This document shows positions 10,397 through 21,336 of a stretch of 23,705 nucleotides of DNA, piece after piece. The stretch is from Branchiostoma floridae (taxonomy: Eukaryota; Chordata; Leptocardii; Amphioxiformes; Branchiostomatidae): the NCBI RefSeq assembly GCF_000003815.2, contig NW_023365880.1:3969-27673 (forward strand), read 5' to 3'. How positions within the stretch are numbered: position 1 is the first letter of the stretch; each line of letters starts with the position of its first letter. The notes under the pieces were generated by a model, which worked only from the letters and a program-made list of their open reading frames with translations, did not search any database and was not told the DNA's origin. Position numbers and translations under genes: made by a program.

Positions 10397-13300
10397 GTAA
10401 GTAAAACACTTCTACTTAAAATGGTAGTTACAATTCCGTTTGTTTAGTAATACACTTTTCCGTTTGTTTAGTAATACACACATTTTCAGTTTAGTAATAC
10501 ACATTTTCAACTTGCTGTCAAACATTCTACAATATTCAGTAATGTTACAGGCATACACTGTATGACTCTACTCTACTCTACTCTCTACTACTACTACAAG
10601 CAAAGGCATCAGTACACTGTCTTAAAATAGATGTAAAATTACCCCAAACATCTTTTGTCATGTTTCATAAAATACACATTTTTGGTACATACTGCAGTTT
10701 GCTCTCCTACTAGCAGATACAGTATGCTAACTCTGTCTTGAATACATCTACAGAAAGATGGAGAGGTTGGGGATGCCTTCATGTCGCTGATCCAGCCTAT
10801 TGCTGCTTATCTCCCATACATGACATGTGTGGGCAACCATGAGATCGCATAGTGAGTTTGTACTTAATTGTGATGTATGATCATCGTCTGTGATTGGTAA
10901 GATTTTATGAATACACCGTCTGTCTTGTCATGCCAAGCAGTGATGTACAAAAGAAGGGGCTTGTTCGGGCTGTGTAGCTTTGATTGCAATACATTTGGTT
11001 TGAGGTGAGTTTGTAGTTGTATAAAGCGCAGAAAATTAGATTTTGCCACTTTAAAATTGTTCCTCTTTCTCTCTCTAGCAACTTCTCCCACTACATCAAC
11101 AGGTTCACCATGCCTGGGAGTCATGACAAAGACATGTTCTACAGGTAAGACTAAGAGATGGACAGAAGTAGTGTGATGCACCAATAATCTTTTAACATTC
11201 AGCCTAGCTAAGGTAGCCTGTTTAGCATGGAATATGTATTGGTTATGGGGTTTGGCAAGTTGACAGCACAGGATACTGCTGAAGATAAATCCTGCTACAA
11301 GATCTTCTGCTTGTTTCCTACATGTTTCACTGACTGACCTTACTTAACCAAATACTCTTCTATTACTCTGGTGACCATGACAAATCTAGGCACCTGCAAG
11401 ATGATAATGGTTGATGGATATACAACATTTTGGAATAAAGAATCTCAACTTTCTTTTTCCCGCAAACTAAGTTTCAACATTGGACCAGCCCACATCATCT
11501 CCATCAACACAGAGGTGTGGTACTTGGATGAAGAGGGCAGTAAGGACAAGGTGATCAGGCAGAGGGAGTGGCTGCACAGAGACCTGGAGGTGGGTGCTTA
11601 CAGTTTGGTGGTGCCCATAGGGCCTTTTTGGAGTTTGTCTTTTGTGAAAGGACGACCTATATATGATATTTTCTTGGAATCACCCAGAATACTTCTGGTA
11701 CTGGTAATACTTGCCCATGGTCAGACTCTTTATATTTTTTAAAACCAAATACACTGTACTGTTTACTTTCACGAAAGGAAAACATATTTCTTTTGCTCTG
11801 TTTCTGCTTCCCTTTCAAACACATATGATCAATAATCTGGACCAGATTGTCACCATGGCTGCCAGAGGTTTGATAGACACCCTGTGGTATTTGATAACAT
11901 AATGTAGTAAGTGGCAGGATAGAGCTGGCCTGGAGGTGCTGGTCACCCTGTATAAATGTTTTTTTTTTAATATAATAAAGGATAAACTGAGCAGTAGTTT
12001 GTTAGGCTAGACCATGTAAAGGTTAAGTTTGACATGTATTGCTTACAAATGTGAACTTTCTTGTTCTATTCATTTTTCTGACCTTAAATTACGGTATGTA
12101 TTTATGTATGTCAGGCTGCAAACACAGCAGGACAGCGTCAGAAGCAGCCATGGATCATCCTGATGGGTCACAGGCCGATGTACTGCTCCAATGTGGCAAA
12201 GGACTGTATCATGGATGAAAGCTTTGTAAGTGTATCCAAAGAAAAGTGCAATTCATATTTTATCATTGGCTTGCAACCCTTGTGTTTTTGTTATTACTGT
12301 AATACATGGATGTTTTACATGACTGTATTAAATGTATCAAACTTGTTATTTCACACTTTATTGTATTTCACTCAAAGCAATGTTTAGCTGCATTGTTTTA
12401 AGACTCTAGCTCCTTGTTGAAACATTTCATTTTAAGGGCTTATCCCTGTGTGATTTACAAAATGTAATTTTAACATTTCTTGTTTCCTACTTAGGTAAGG
12501 CAGGGTATACCAAAGCAAGGCATGCCAGGGATAGAGGATCTGTTGTACAAATATGGTAAAGTTGTATGATATGTAATGTAATATTTTCTAAATTTGGCAT
12601 CAATCTTGGTTCATACCTGATTTTACATGAGCCCCATATTCTTAACTTGTCCCTTTACCTCCTTACAGGTGTAGATCTGACCATCTGGGCTCACGAGCAT
12701 TCCTATGAGAGACTGTGGCCAGTGTATGATAAAATGGTACTCAGACTCTACCTTTTAAGACAATAGTGAATGCTTCGTCTTTGAGTAACTAGAACAAAAA
12801 GTAGACTCTGGGCATAGTTCATCAGTAACATACTACACATCTTACTGGTAATCTTCATATTAAGGCTACTACAATCTCTTACTGCCAGGGCCTCCCAATG
12901 CAAGGGGGCCAATCAGTCGGGCTGGGTGCTGGGAGTTATTGCTTCTCTTGATAGAATATGGAAGTAGGTTGTCCAACTGTCATGTTTTAACTTGCTGTTG
13001 ATACATATTTTATATTCATGTTGCTCCTGCCTCCACCAGGTGATGAATGGTAGTGAGAGCCAGCCCTACACAAATCCTCAGGCACCTGTCCACATCATCA
13101 CTGGGTCTGCTGTAAGTCAACACTCTTCTGTTCTTAATCAGACCACCTGTTTTAGTACAAGATTTTATTGAATGTGCATGGTATCGTGTTTGCGTAATGG
13201 TTCAGGTGTTTGGCCCTGAACCCAGAGGCACTACATTCAAATCTTAACATGCCACTGATGTTGTGCCCTTGAAAAAGGCACTTCCTCACCCCACCCAAGT

Positions 13301-14144
13301 CTTAAAATAGGTACTGTACCTGACTTTGGTTGTGAACTGGGTATGTTACCAGTAAAAGCTTTAGAAGAAGAGGGATTGGTTCCACCTTCCCATACTGTGA
13401 CCAAGACACAGTGGATTACCTCCCACTGTCCCTATGACCTTCAGAAAAGGCTATGTAGCCTTTTTTACATTGGTGTATGACAGGTTGCACAGTTCAGTGC
13501 TGATCCAGTAATGGATCAAAACTGCTGCAGTTGTTGTTGAGTTTTAGGTGCAGTAAAGACTTATTAATGTACATGTATTTTAGGGCTGCAAAGAGAGGCT
13601 GACGCCATTCGTCCCCAACCCTAAACCATGGAGTGCTTTCCGTCTGGATGACTATGGCTACATCCGAATGACAATCGTGAACTCAACACACCTGTACCTA
13701 GAACAGGTGTCAGATGACCAGGTGAGACAGCCACCTTTGAACTAAAATTGAATTACAGTACATGTATATGTATATGACTTTGTGACTTCATAATACATCA
13801 CATCAGTCCATGGATTTTTTTCTTTATCATGGTATGGTTACCAAACATTTTCTGGTGCATTGAACATCAACAGGTACTGACTGCAGCTGTATAGTTTGTA
13901 GTATATGTACCTTAAATTTCCTTTAACATGAATGTAGCAACATAGCTTTTGAGTACCAAAAAGTTGTAGTTGTACATGAAAACTTAGATTCGAGGGATCA
14001 TATATCCAATCATTCATTACACTCTGTCAAATGCTTACTTGTCTCTTTCAGGATGGACTTGTTGTTGACAGCATGAACCTCATCAAAAACTCTCATGATT
14101 CCTACTTCACCAGGAGCTACAATGGCAACAGGAGGAACTTATAA
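10370..14144 (+). CDS. ACP7: Purple acid phosphatase (ACP7-like), 3' ten exons, 5' incomplete
   Basis: Spliced exons are 10370-10396, 10754-10851, 11079-11144, 11472-11589, 12115-12225, 12495-12555, 12669-12736, 13040-13111, 13584-13721 and 14052-14144. All phases agree, all introns are GT-AG, and the product is 283 residues to TAA. Metal-binding blocks of the metallophosphatase fold appear in order: GDFAY (residues 1-5, block II with the iron-binding tyrosine), GNHE (block III, exon 2), ILMGHRPMYCS (block IV, exon 5) and AHEHSYERLWP (block V, exon 7). The C-terminal part has YTNP, VHIITGSAGC and QVSDDQDG, as in animal ACP7-type iron/zinc purple acid phosphatases, which hydrolyse phosphomonoesters at acid pH. 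The N-terminal Fn3-like domain, block I (GDxG) and the start are missing (gap or upstream). A transposon follows the stop by 25 bp. Family assignment is firm; the exact orthologue is inferred. Confidence 0.93.
10434..10509 (+). repeat. Intronic tandem repeat (gtttagtaatacac)
   Basis: Three units of about 23-24 bp in the first visible phosphatase intron share 'gtttagtaatacac', the first two extended by 'ttccgtttg'. A CTCTA/CTA simple repeat follows at about 10564-10598. Confidence 0.75.
10754..10851 (+). CDS. ACP7: Phosphatase exon with metal block III (GNHE)
   Basis: Acceptor 'catctacag' and donor 'gtgagt'. Encodes KDGEVGDAFM followed by PIAAYLPYMTCVGNHEIAY, where the last codon is completed by the exon at 11079. 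The asparagine of GNHE is a metal ligand in metallophosphatases. Confidence 0.93.
12115..12225 (+). CDS. ACP7: Phosphatase exon with metal block IV
   Basis: 37 codons between 'gtatgtcag' and 'gtaagt'. It encodes PWIILMGHRPMYCSNVAKDC. The histidine of LMGH is the block IV ligand, and the HRPMYCSN context is characteristic of the ACP7-type branch. Confidence 0.93.
12669..12736 (+). CDS. ACP7: Phosphatase exon with metal block V (AHEH)
   Basis: Encodes VDLTIWAHEHSYERLWPVYD. The HxH pair supplies the last metal ligands. The first residue is A rather than the G of the general GHxH block, as in other ACP7-like proteins. The donor is 'gtactc', weaker than the other donors of the gene, but the next exon continues in phase. 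Confidence 0.92.
13181..13470 (+). mobile_element. Probable tRNA-derived SINE in phosphatase intron
   Basis: The intron between 13111 and 13584 contains an A-box-like 'tgcgtaatggttcagg' (13191-13206) and a B-box-like 'cattcaaatct' (13234-13244) at tRNA-like spacing. These are followed by 'gatgttgtgcccttgaaaaaggcactt' (13257-13283; only the pattern is meant), which resembles the conserved central domain of Deu/V-type SINEs of chordates and other animals. The boundaries are approximate and no target duplication was identified. Confidence 0.5.
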
Positions 14145-15742
14145 GGGAGAGGGAAGGGTGGGTGGTCAGTAGTGGTGCGTACCGGTTCGCCGAACCGGAC
14201 TTGGACTTGCTATAACTTTCGGTTCAAGTCCGGTTAAAACCGGAACTTCAAAAACCGGTTTTCTGGAAAACCGGAAATCTATTTCTTGTTGTATGCTAGT
14301 AACATCCAAAAACAACGCTAGATGCCTATGTAACTTTTTAATCGCAGCCAACAGGCCAGAAAATAACGTATTTCTGCGTATTGTCCCACCGCCATAAGCC
14401 AAGCACATGGTCGCGCCGCGGCAACCTTCTTTCAAAATCCGGCAACGCGGCAAAAATGACAGGTTGACTTTAGCAATATTACCCGTGAAAATAAAGCATG
14501 TGGATTTGTTTATCTCCTGGTATGTGTTTTAAGTCCCATTTCTTCTAAAAATGAAGAAAATTCCAAGATAAACAAGCTAAAACAAATCTCGGGCGCGGCG
14601 ACTGTAAATGACATTTGCCGCTTGCCGGGATACTTCACTGAAAGCATGGGTGAGTAGCTTTTTAGAAAGAAACACCGGCACGTTCTATTTTAGAAAAAGT
14701 TTTAAGTTCATGAACTTATGTTATACCTCCTGCATTTATCTTTGTAACGAATAAATTTAAAATTAATTTTACGGTTGAATGTAGAAGATAAAAACACCGC
14801 ACGCATAATTTCTACCCGCATTACAGTAGGCTATCCCATTGACCCCTATGACCTCGCAAGCGCCATTTTGAAATTTCGGCCGTCAAAAAAACAAGCGGAA
14901 AATGTCGAATTTTGCCGTGATTTCCCGATAGTTTTTATTAAAAATCGATGTTTCTACACCTTTGAAAATGATGCAGTCGTCTTTGGCAATATTTTGATAG
15001 CATGCGGCCCAGCGGCGGGCGCCGGATACGCAAATGGGTCGCCGCAGTAGAGCAAGTCGCTTTATGCTTGTGTCTAACGTTAATTGGGAAACTTTAGCGA
15101 CCGTAAAAAAAACGGACTTATAAGTCCGGACCTGAACCGGAATCTTTGGACTCGAGTCCGGACCTGAACCGGAATGTGAGCTTCGGTACGCACCACTAGT
15201 GGTCAGTCAACACTAGGGGGTCCACCATTTTAATGAACTAACTTGAGTCCAATTTTTTTAATGACCACTGTTGCCTTCTTCTGGATCAGTACTGATAACC
15301 AATCATTTCAGACTGTAAACTCGTGAGAGTTATAGACGTGTGGTCTTATTGCCACGTGATCTTGCTGATACGTGACATCAACAATTTGTTTCTTGGGTAC
15401 TTTTGTAATATCTGAAAGAGCCTCAAAAACACAGATCACTAATCACCAGGTCTAGCTGTGTACAATTTTAGTCACTGTTATATACATTTGTATGTACAAG
15501 TTTTGAGAAACATATATTCTATGTGTGCTATTCAATAATGTATGGTTGGTAACCTTAATGTGCTGTATATTTTTTGGTCACATCAATTTTAATTATAGTA
15601 TAATGACATATTAAATGGTTTTATCAGATTGAAAATAAAGGGGTTGATGGGAAATACTAGTAATGTAGTTACATGATACAGTGGGAAGGGAAGTTACAAA
15701 ATATGTTCAACTGTACTTCAATTAATGTTGCTACTTAATAAA
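14145..15742 (+). other. Likely phosphatase 3' UTR, largely transposon-derived
   Basis: Only 25 bp separate the stop codon from the hAT insertion, so any polyadenylated transcript must end inside the element or read through it. Candidate AATAAA signals lie inside the element at 14490-14495 and 14750-14755, and beyond it at 15634-15639 and 15737-15742. Which one is used cannot be told from the sequence. Confidence 0.55.
14170..15198 (+). mobile_element. Non-autonomous hAT-like transposon, copy 2 (intact ends)
   Basis: 1029 bp with terminal inverted repeats 'tagtggtgcgtaccg' at both ends and an 8 bp target duplication 'gtggtcag' at 14162-14169 and 15199-15206. Both are hallmarks of the hAT superfamily. 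The subterminal ~100 bp at each end are packed with CCGG-containing words ('aaccgg', 'tccggtt') and palindromes ('ccggacttataagtccgg' type near 15113-15130, 'ggactcgagtcc' near 15149). Such repeats commonly bind hAT transposase. The open frames inside (91 and 95 codons) have no transposase features, so it is non-autonomous. It is the reverse-orientation partner of 8436-10119. Confidence 0.9.
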
Positions 15743-16412
15743 CATTTCTGATGCATTTTACTATTTGCACTACTTTTTTTTATCTATTACAACATATCAA
15801 CAATCAAGAGACAAATGTACTTCATTTCATAGATTTTTTTATTTCTAAGATACCTACACAGGTGTTTGGAATATATCTAAAATGTTTGCACCATAACCTT
15901 GAACATAAAAATCTACTCACTTACTGTACCGATAGAGTATAATTGAACTATAGAAAAAACTATTTCTGTTTGGTAGCAGCCATCAATTCGATTTCTCATA
16001 CAATAGAGTAATGCAATGGAAATTAAGTTTAGATAAGCATTTGTAAATTGTCCCACTTTGCTCTCCTTCAATTTGAATTCTCCTTGGCAAAATATACAGC
16101 ATAATTCATCATTTAATCTCTTTCCCTCTTAACTAAGAAACTACAGTATTAACACCCATAGAATAATTATTCTTCTGACAGTTAACCATTATACATAGAT
16201 GTATAAGATTCTTGAATTACTTTAAATATAACCACCTTAAAATCCAGATTACTGTTTCTAAAATGTAATCTTAATATAGATAACATTGACATACATTGAT
16301 AAAAGGTTCTTGTTCATTGACTTGATCAGTATTACTGAGTAAAAACTGTAAGGCACAGATGGATTAGCAGCATTCACTTCCTTGGTAACATAGGATTACC
16401 ATTGTTAATTTC
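15207..16412. other. AT-rich intergenic DNA, no gene seen
   Basis: No exon could be recognised. It carries AATAAA signals for the + strand (15634, 15737) and, if the minus-strand exon at 16413 is real, a TTTATT (AATAAA on the minus strand) near 15837 that could end its transcript. The conserved upstream exons of NDUFS2 are not visible here. Confidence 0.5.
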
Positions 16413-16553
16413 TCAGATCAGACAAATCTGTAGCCACATACAGACTATCAGTATCAGCACTGGAATGATTTTGGACACTCTTCCTTCTTTGCAAATGCAA
16501 TCTGCACTCACGTCAAAACTACCTGTGCTGTACCAGTTTGGGGCACACTTCCT
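16413..16553 (-). CDS. Possible terminal exon: Cys-containing end plus hydrophobic tail
   Basis: Reading the minus strand away from the gap gives 46 codons to TGA: RKCAPNWYSTGSFDVSADC, then ICKEGRVSK, then a hydrophobic run of about 18 residues (IIPVLILIVCMWLQICLI) and stop. Three cysteines followed by a C-terminal hydrophobic tail would fit the end of a GPI-anchored or tail-anchored secreted-type protein whose remainder lies in the gap. I do not recognise a family. An open run of this length can arise by chance, and a + strand frame overlaps it, so this is a weak call. Confidence 0.25.
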   Translation of the reverse strand, partial: RKCAPNWYSTGSFDVSADCICKEGRVSKIIPVLILIVCMWLQICLI

Positions 16554-16653
16554 NNNNNNNNNNNNNNNNNNNNNNNNNNNNNNNNNNNNNNNNNNNNNNN
16601 NNNNNNNNNNNNNNNNNNNNNNNNNNNNNNNNNNNNNNNNNNNNNNNNNNNNN
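16554..16653. other. Assembly gap (100 N)
   Basis: 100 N, probably of unknown true length. It lies just upstream of the NDUFS2 3' exons and is the likeliest place for the missing 5' exons. Confidence 0.95.
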
Positions 16654-16936
16654 TTGTAAGTTCTCCTACATTTTTCTGTGGAATCTAGAGTGTACTAAGT
16701 ACCACATTGACTAGTATTTATTCTTATCATAGGTTGCATTCATTTTCAAGTTTGACTCTGAATATTTTGCATAACTGGAAGTCATGCATGGTGTCACTGT
16801 AAGGCTATATCTGGTACCTCATTCCTGAACAGTGGAAAAACGCATTTGGGTAAAGAAGCAATAGGTTTCCATTAGTCAATCCTGTGCATACCAAAAACTG
16901 CATGGCAGCACTGTGATACAATGGCCATGCGTTTGA

Positions 16937-18285
<1,349 letters not shown>

Positions 18286-18317
18286 GGTCGGACCACAACT
18301 CCTTTGAAAATAGATTT

Positions 18318-18393
18318 TCTGTTGTCTTGAACCCTCCCATGTAGTTTTATGAATGTCTGTTGTCTTGAACCCTCCCATGTAGTTTTATGAATG
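18318..18393 (+). repeat. Perfect 38 bp tandem duplication in NDUFS2 3' UTR
   Basis: The unit beginning 'tctgttgtcttgaaccctcc' occupies 18318-18355 and is repeated without mismatch at 18356-18393. It starts 32 bp after the NDUFS2 stop codon. The perfect identity suggests a recent duplication, possibly polymorphic. Confidence 0.9.
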
Positions 18394-18460
18394 CTACAGT
18401 ACCTTTGGTACCTGTGTGTCATCAGGTTTATTACCGACATCAACTCTGTAGGAGGTCTGG

Positions 18461-18466
18461 AATAAA
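18461..18466 (+). terminator. NDUFS2: NDUFS2 polyadenylation signal (AATAAA)
   Basis: A canonical AATAAA 175 bp after the stop codon gives a short 3' UTR typical of a housekeeping gene. It is the first such signal downstream of the stop. Confidence 0.7.
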
Positions 18467-18489
18467 TAGAGATTATGAATTATCAAGAA

Positions 18490-21272
18490 ACTATACCAGT
18501 TGTGTACATACCTTTACCTGATTGACATGAGTAGTTCCAAGTGTGTTTGGGATTTTTACATGTTGGGATGCAATGGACACTTTCCTTTGCACATATTACA
18601 TGAAACACCAGTACAAGTATGCAATCCTCTTACCAAGTCAGACAGTTGCTGGTCATCACATATCTTTGCTACACTGGAAGAGACATAACGTGGACTGTTT
18701 TATTTGCTATGTAGCAATAAACTGCCATCTATGTCAGTAAAACTTTGGTTCTTGTGCTAATTCTCATGTTTTATGCTTAACTGACTAGTATGTCTGTACT
18801 AATTGCTCTCATAGTCTGATAGTTGCTTAAAGTAAGGCAGTCATCATAAGATATGGATTTTTCCAAACTTGCAGTAAGGAGACATTAAATTGGCATAAAG
18901 CAAATGATTATCACAACCACAAATACTGTGGTATAGCAGTGGGTATACAATACAGAGAGTTTTGATAGGACTGTGAACAGAGCATTTCATCAAAAATAGG
19001 CAAGGTTGGCCTACAAGGTCAGGACTGGGGTTGAAATGCAGTATTATGTCATACCTGGGCCGCGAAAACGTTTGATATAGGTGTTCCGAACTGTGTGATA
19101 ACTTTCCGTATCACAGGGTTTCTAAGTTGTATCACACAGGCTTCCTTAGAGTAAATCAAACTATTTCGAATGGGCCGAATACGGCACAGTTGAAAATTCG
19201 AATACCGGATTCGGACGTTAGAATTACTGTTGTTACAACCTTTTGTTCGAGGAGACAGCATTTTCTCATCTTCTGGTGCATTTCGCATCAAAACGTTTTT
19301 TTTCAGGTGTGTATGACATAAATAAACGGAATGGGACCTCGGGTGATACGGAATACACCGTGTTGTATTCTATGTGTATCATGCATCAATGTGTTTGCAC
19401 TGTAAATCACAACAGTACAGGAAAAAATGATGTCACAACATTTTGAAGGAAAATAACATTTATTCCATTACATCAACACAGATCTCAATATATTTCTATA
19501 GATTATGCAGCATTAGACATACAGCACTGATTGCAGATACATGTATATAGATACTTGACAAGAGCATGCTTTACAGCTTCAGACTTCATTAATCTACGTA
19601 ATGTGCAGTCAACAATACAAATTCACCAGAACTATAGTGACAATACAAAAGATGAAGAAATAATTCTTTTGAGGGCTTCAAACACGAGGAAACACAAAGA
19701 AAGGACACTCACTGTGTACTGTATCTACTTTCAGAAGTTCATCGAGGACAAGGCTTGAACATTTGAAGACTGTTATTATAAGTGATATGTAATTTGAGAG
19801 AACAGAAAAAGTACATCCCATACACAGTTAGGTAACTAAACATCCCAGAGTCATAACACCTGATGGATGCAAAAGTTTAGACACACACTCAGAGGGTCCA
19901 AAAAAAACCTGATTCTACATCTCTTGTAAAATGTTCTTGGGCCCTCTAAGTGTGTGTACATCTCCCTCGGATGACCTACACGATATATAGTAACTTTTCC
20001 CCTATCCATGACTTGTCCAGTTTGACATAATCGATGGTGGCCAAAGTGCATGTGGTCATGGCTGCAGAAATGTTCCACTACAGAGCAGCTATGAGGTAGC
20101 CATGTTTTGGAATGAGTATTGCCAACTGCGATAGTCGTTATTACTGTACTACTGCCTAGCCTGAGATTGATTATTTCAGAGTAGCCCACTTGTAAGGAGA
20201 AGCAACCTAAGGATCAGCCTAATGTATTGAAAAAAGAATGATGGTAAGATGGCTACCGATTCTTTTGTGTCGTGATCTGAGCAGATTTCTTCAAGCCATG
20301 CTACATGAGAGAGGGAGATAACCTAGCTGGCCTCTTGAAGTGACTTTCCTATTAAAATTGCTGTATGCAAGATGTTTACATTTGTATGTACACTTCATAC
20401 CATTTTATCACCTTATAATTTCCACAGGACTTGAGATGTCAAATTATTGAAGCCTTTTGCAGAATACAATCATCACAATGAAATTTGTACTCTATAATGC
20501 AAATCACGCAAAACAATGAAAGGAGCAATACCTATATATAAGATTTCATATTAAAATGCTTACAACTTTTCCTAGATTTAATTTATTCTGGATAGCAATA
20601 AAATGCCTGCCTCTGCTAAGCATGTTGTACTAAGGAAAGATGTTGAGCACATGTATTCTCAATAGTTGTCTTGGGTATATAGATATACTGAAAATTCTAC
20701 AAGGATGGGAAAACATAAACATAACGTTTGCCAACATATACTCCAAATTACACAATACATGTACTTATGGCAATTTTTTCACTATAATTATGATTTATCA
20801 CAGATGAGAGGCACAAATGTTTCAAGCTTACTCCAGCATGGAGGATGAGTTATCCTCATTGGATGTAGAGAACTTTGATCCCAAAATACTTCCTCAACAC
20901 TTTCTCATTCTACACAGGCCACTGGCTCATAGTTCGCATTGATTTATTGACTAAATGTATATCATATGATACTTGACAGAAAACAAGAAAATTTAAACAG
21001 ACAATACATCACAATCAATAAAACCATGCCTTTCTTCACATCCAGGCTACTGGCTTGGCAATAAAACCATCACAATTTTTTTTTGCCTATATCTTTCTTC
21101 TGATCAAACAACTGTGCCACTCTGTCTTCTTTAAGAGTGGTTTCTGGCCCCTTCATTGCAACTTCCCTCATATACTCAGTGCCAACATTCATTTGGCTCT
21201 TGTAAATGGTCAGTACTCAATCTTTTTCCTGTTCCATGTCTCTTCCCTTTTATTTTATTTTTTTTGCGATAG
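18490..21272. other. AT-rich intergenic or 3' UTR sequence, no gene seen
   Basis: No splice-flanked coding segment is recognised. An inverted word pair 'ttccgtatcac' (19104-19114) and 'gtgatacggaa' (19343-19353) brackets about 230 bp of higher GC content that may be a small inverted-repeat element. Part of the stretch may belong to a long 3' UTR of the minus-strand gene that ends at 23207. Confidence 0.45.
19459..19464 (-). terminator. Candidate minus-strand polyadenylation signal
   Basis: TTTATT on the + strand reads AATAAA on the minus strand, in the context 'ggaataaatgttattttcc'. It could end the nuclear-receptor transcript, giving a 3' UTR of about 3.7 kb. Other nearer TTTATT words exist, so this is only one option. 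Confidence 0.25.
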
Positions 21273-21336
21273 GAGCCCAGAGCCTGAATTAGACAGTGAA
21301 ATGAAAGTACAGCTAAACTCAATCAATCAAGAGTAA
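21273..21336 (+). CDS. Possible small + strand terminal exon (weak)
   Basis: A long pyrimidine tract followed by 'gcgatag' ends at 21272 and looks like a good splice acceptor. The only open frame after it encodes SPEPELDSEMKVQLNSINQE then TAA. A donor-like 'aag|gtaagc' follows at about 21349. The peptide is acidic and hydrophilic, with no known domain, and no partner exon is visible. It may equally be a non-coding exon or chance. Confidence 0.15.

Noticed and set aside
9984-10409. Open frames running into the 249-N gap
   Set aside because: The visible part is translated hAT terminus. The true coding frame after the gap (GDFAYDMND) is different.
11371-11742. 123-codon open frame as an independent gene
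   Set aside because: It contains the real phosphatase exon 11472-11589 with intron sequence on each side, and splice sites and phase define the true exon.
13181-13260. Functional tRNA gene
   Set aside because: The A and B boxes are degenerate and no cloverleaf can be drawn. A SINE head explains it better.
14166-15050. 95- and 91-codon frames inside the hAT element as transposase remnants
   Set aside because: No hAT dimerisation or zinc-finger signature. One frame runs through the terminal repeat itself, and the matching frames are not kept in the other copy.
8436-15198. Composite transposon carrying the phosphatase exons
   Set aside because: The right hAT copy has its own 8 bp duplication on both sides, which indicates separate insertion events rather than joint mobilisation.
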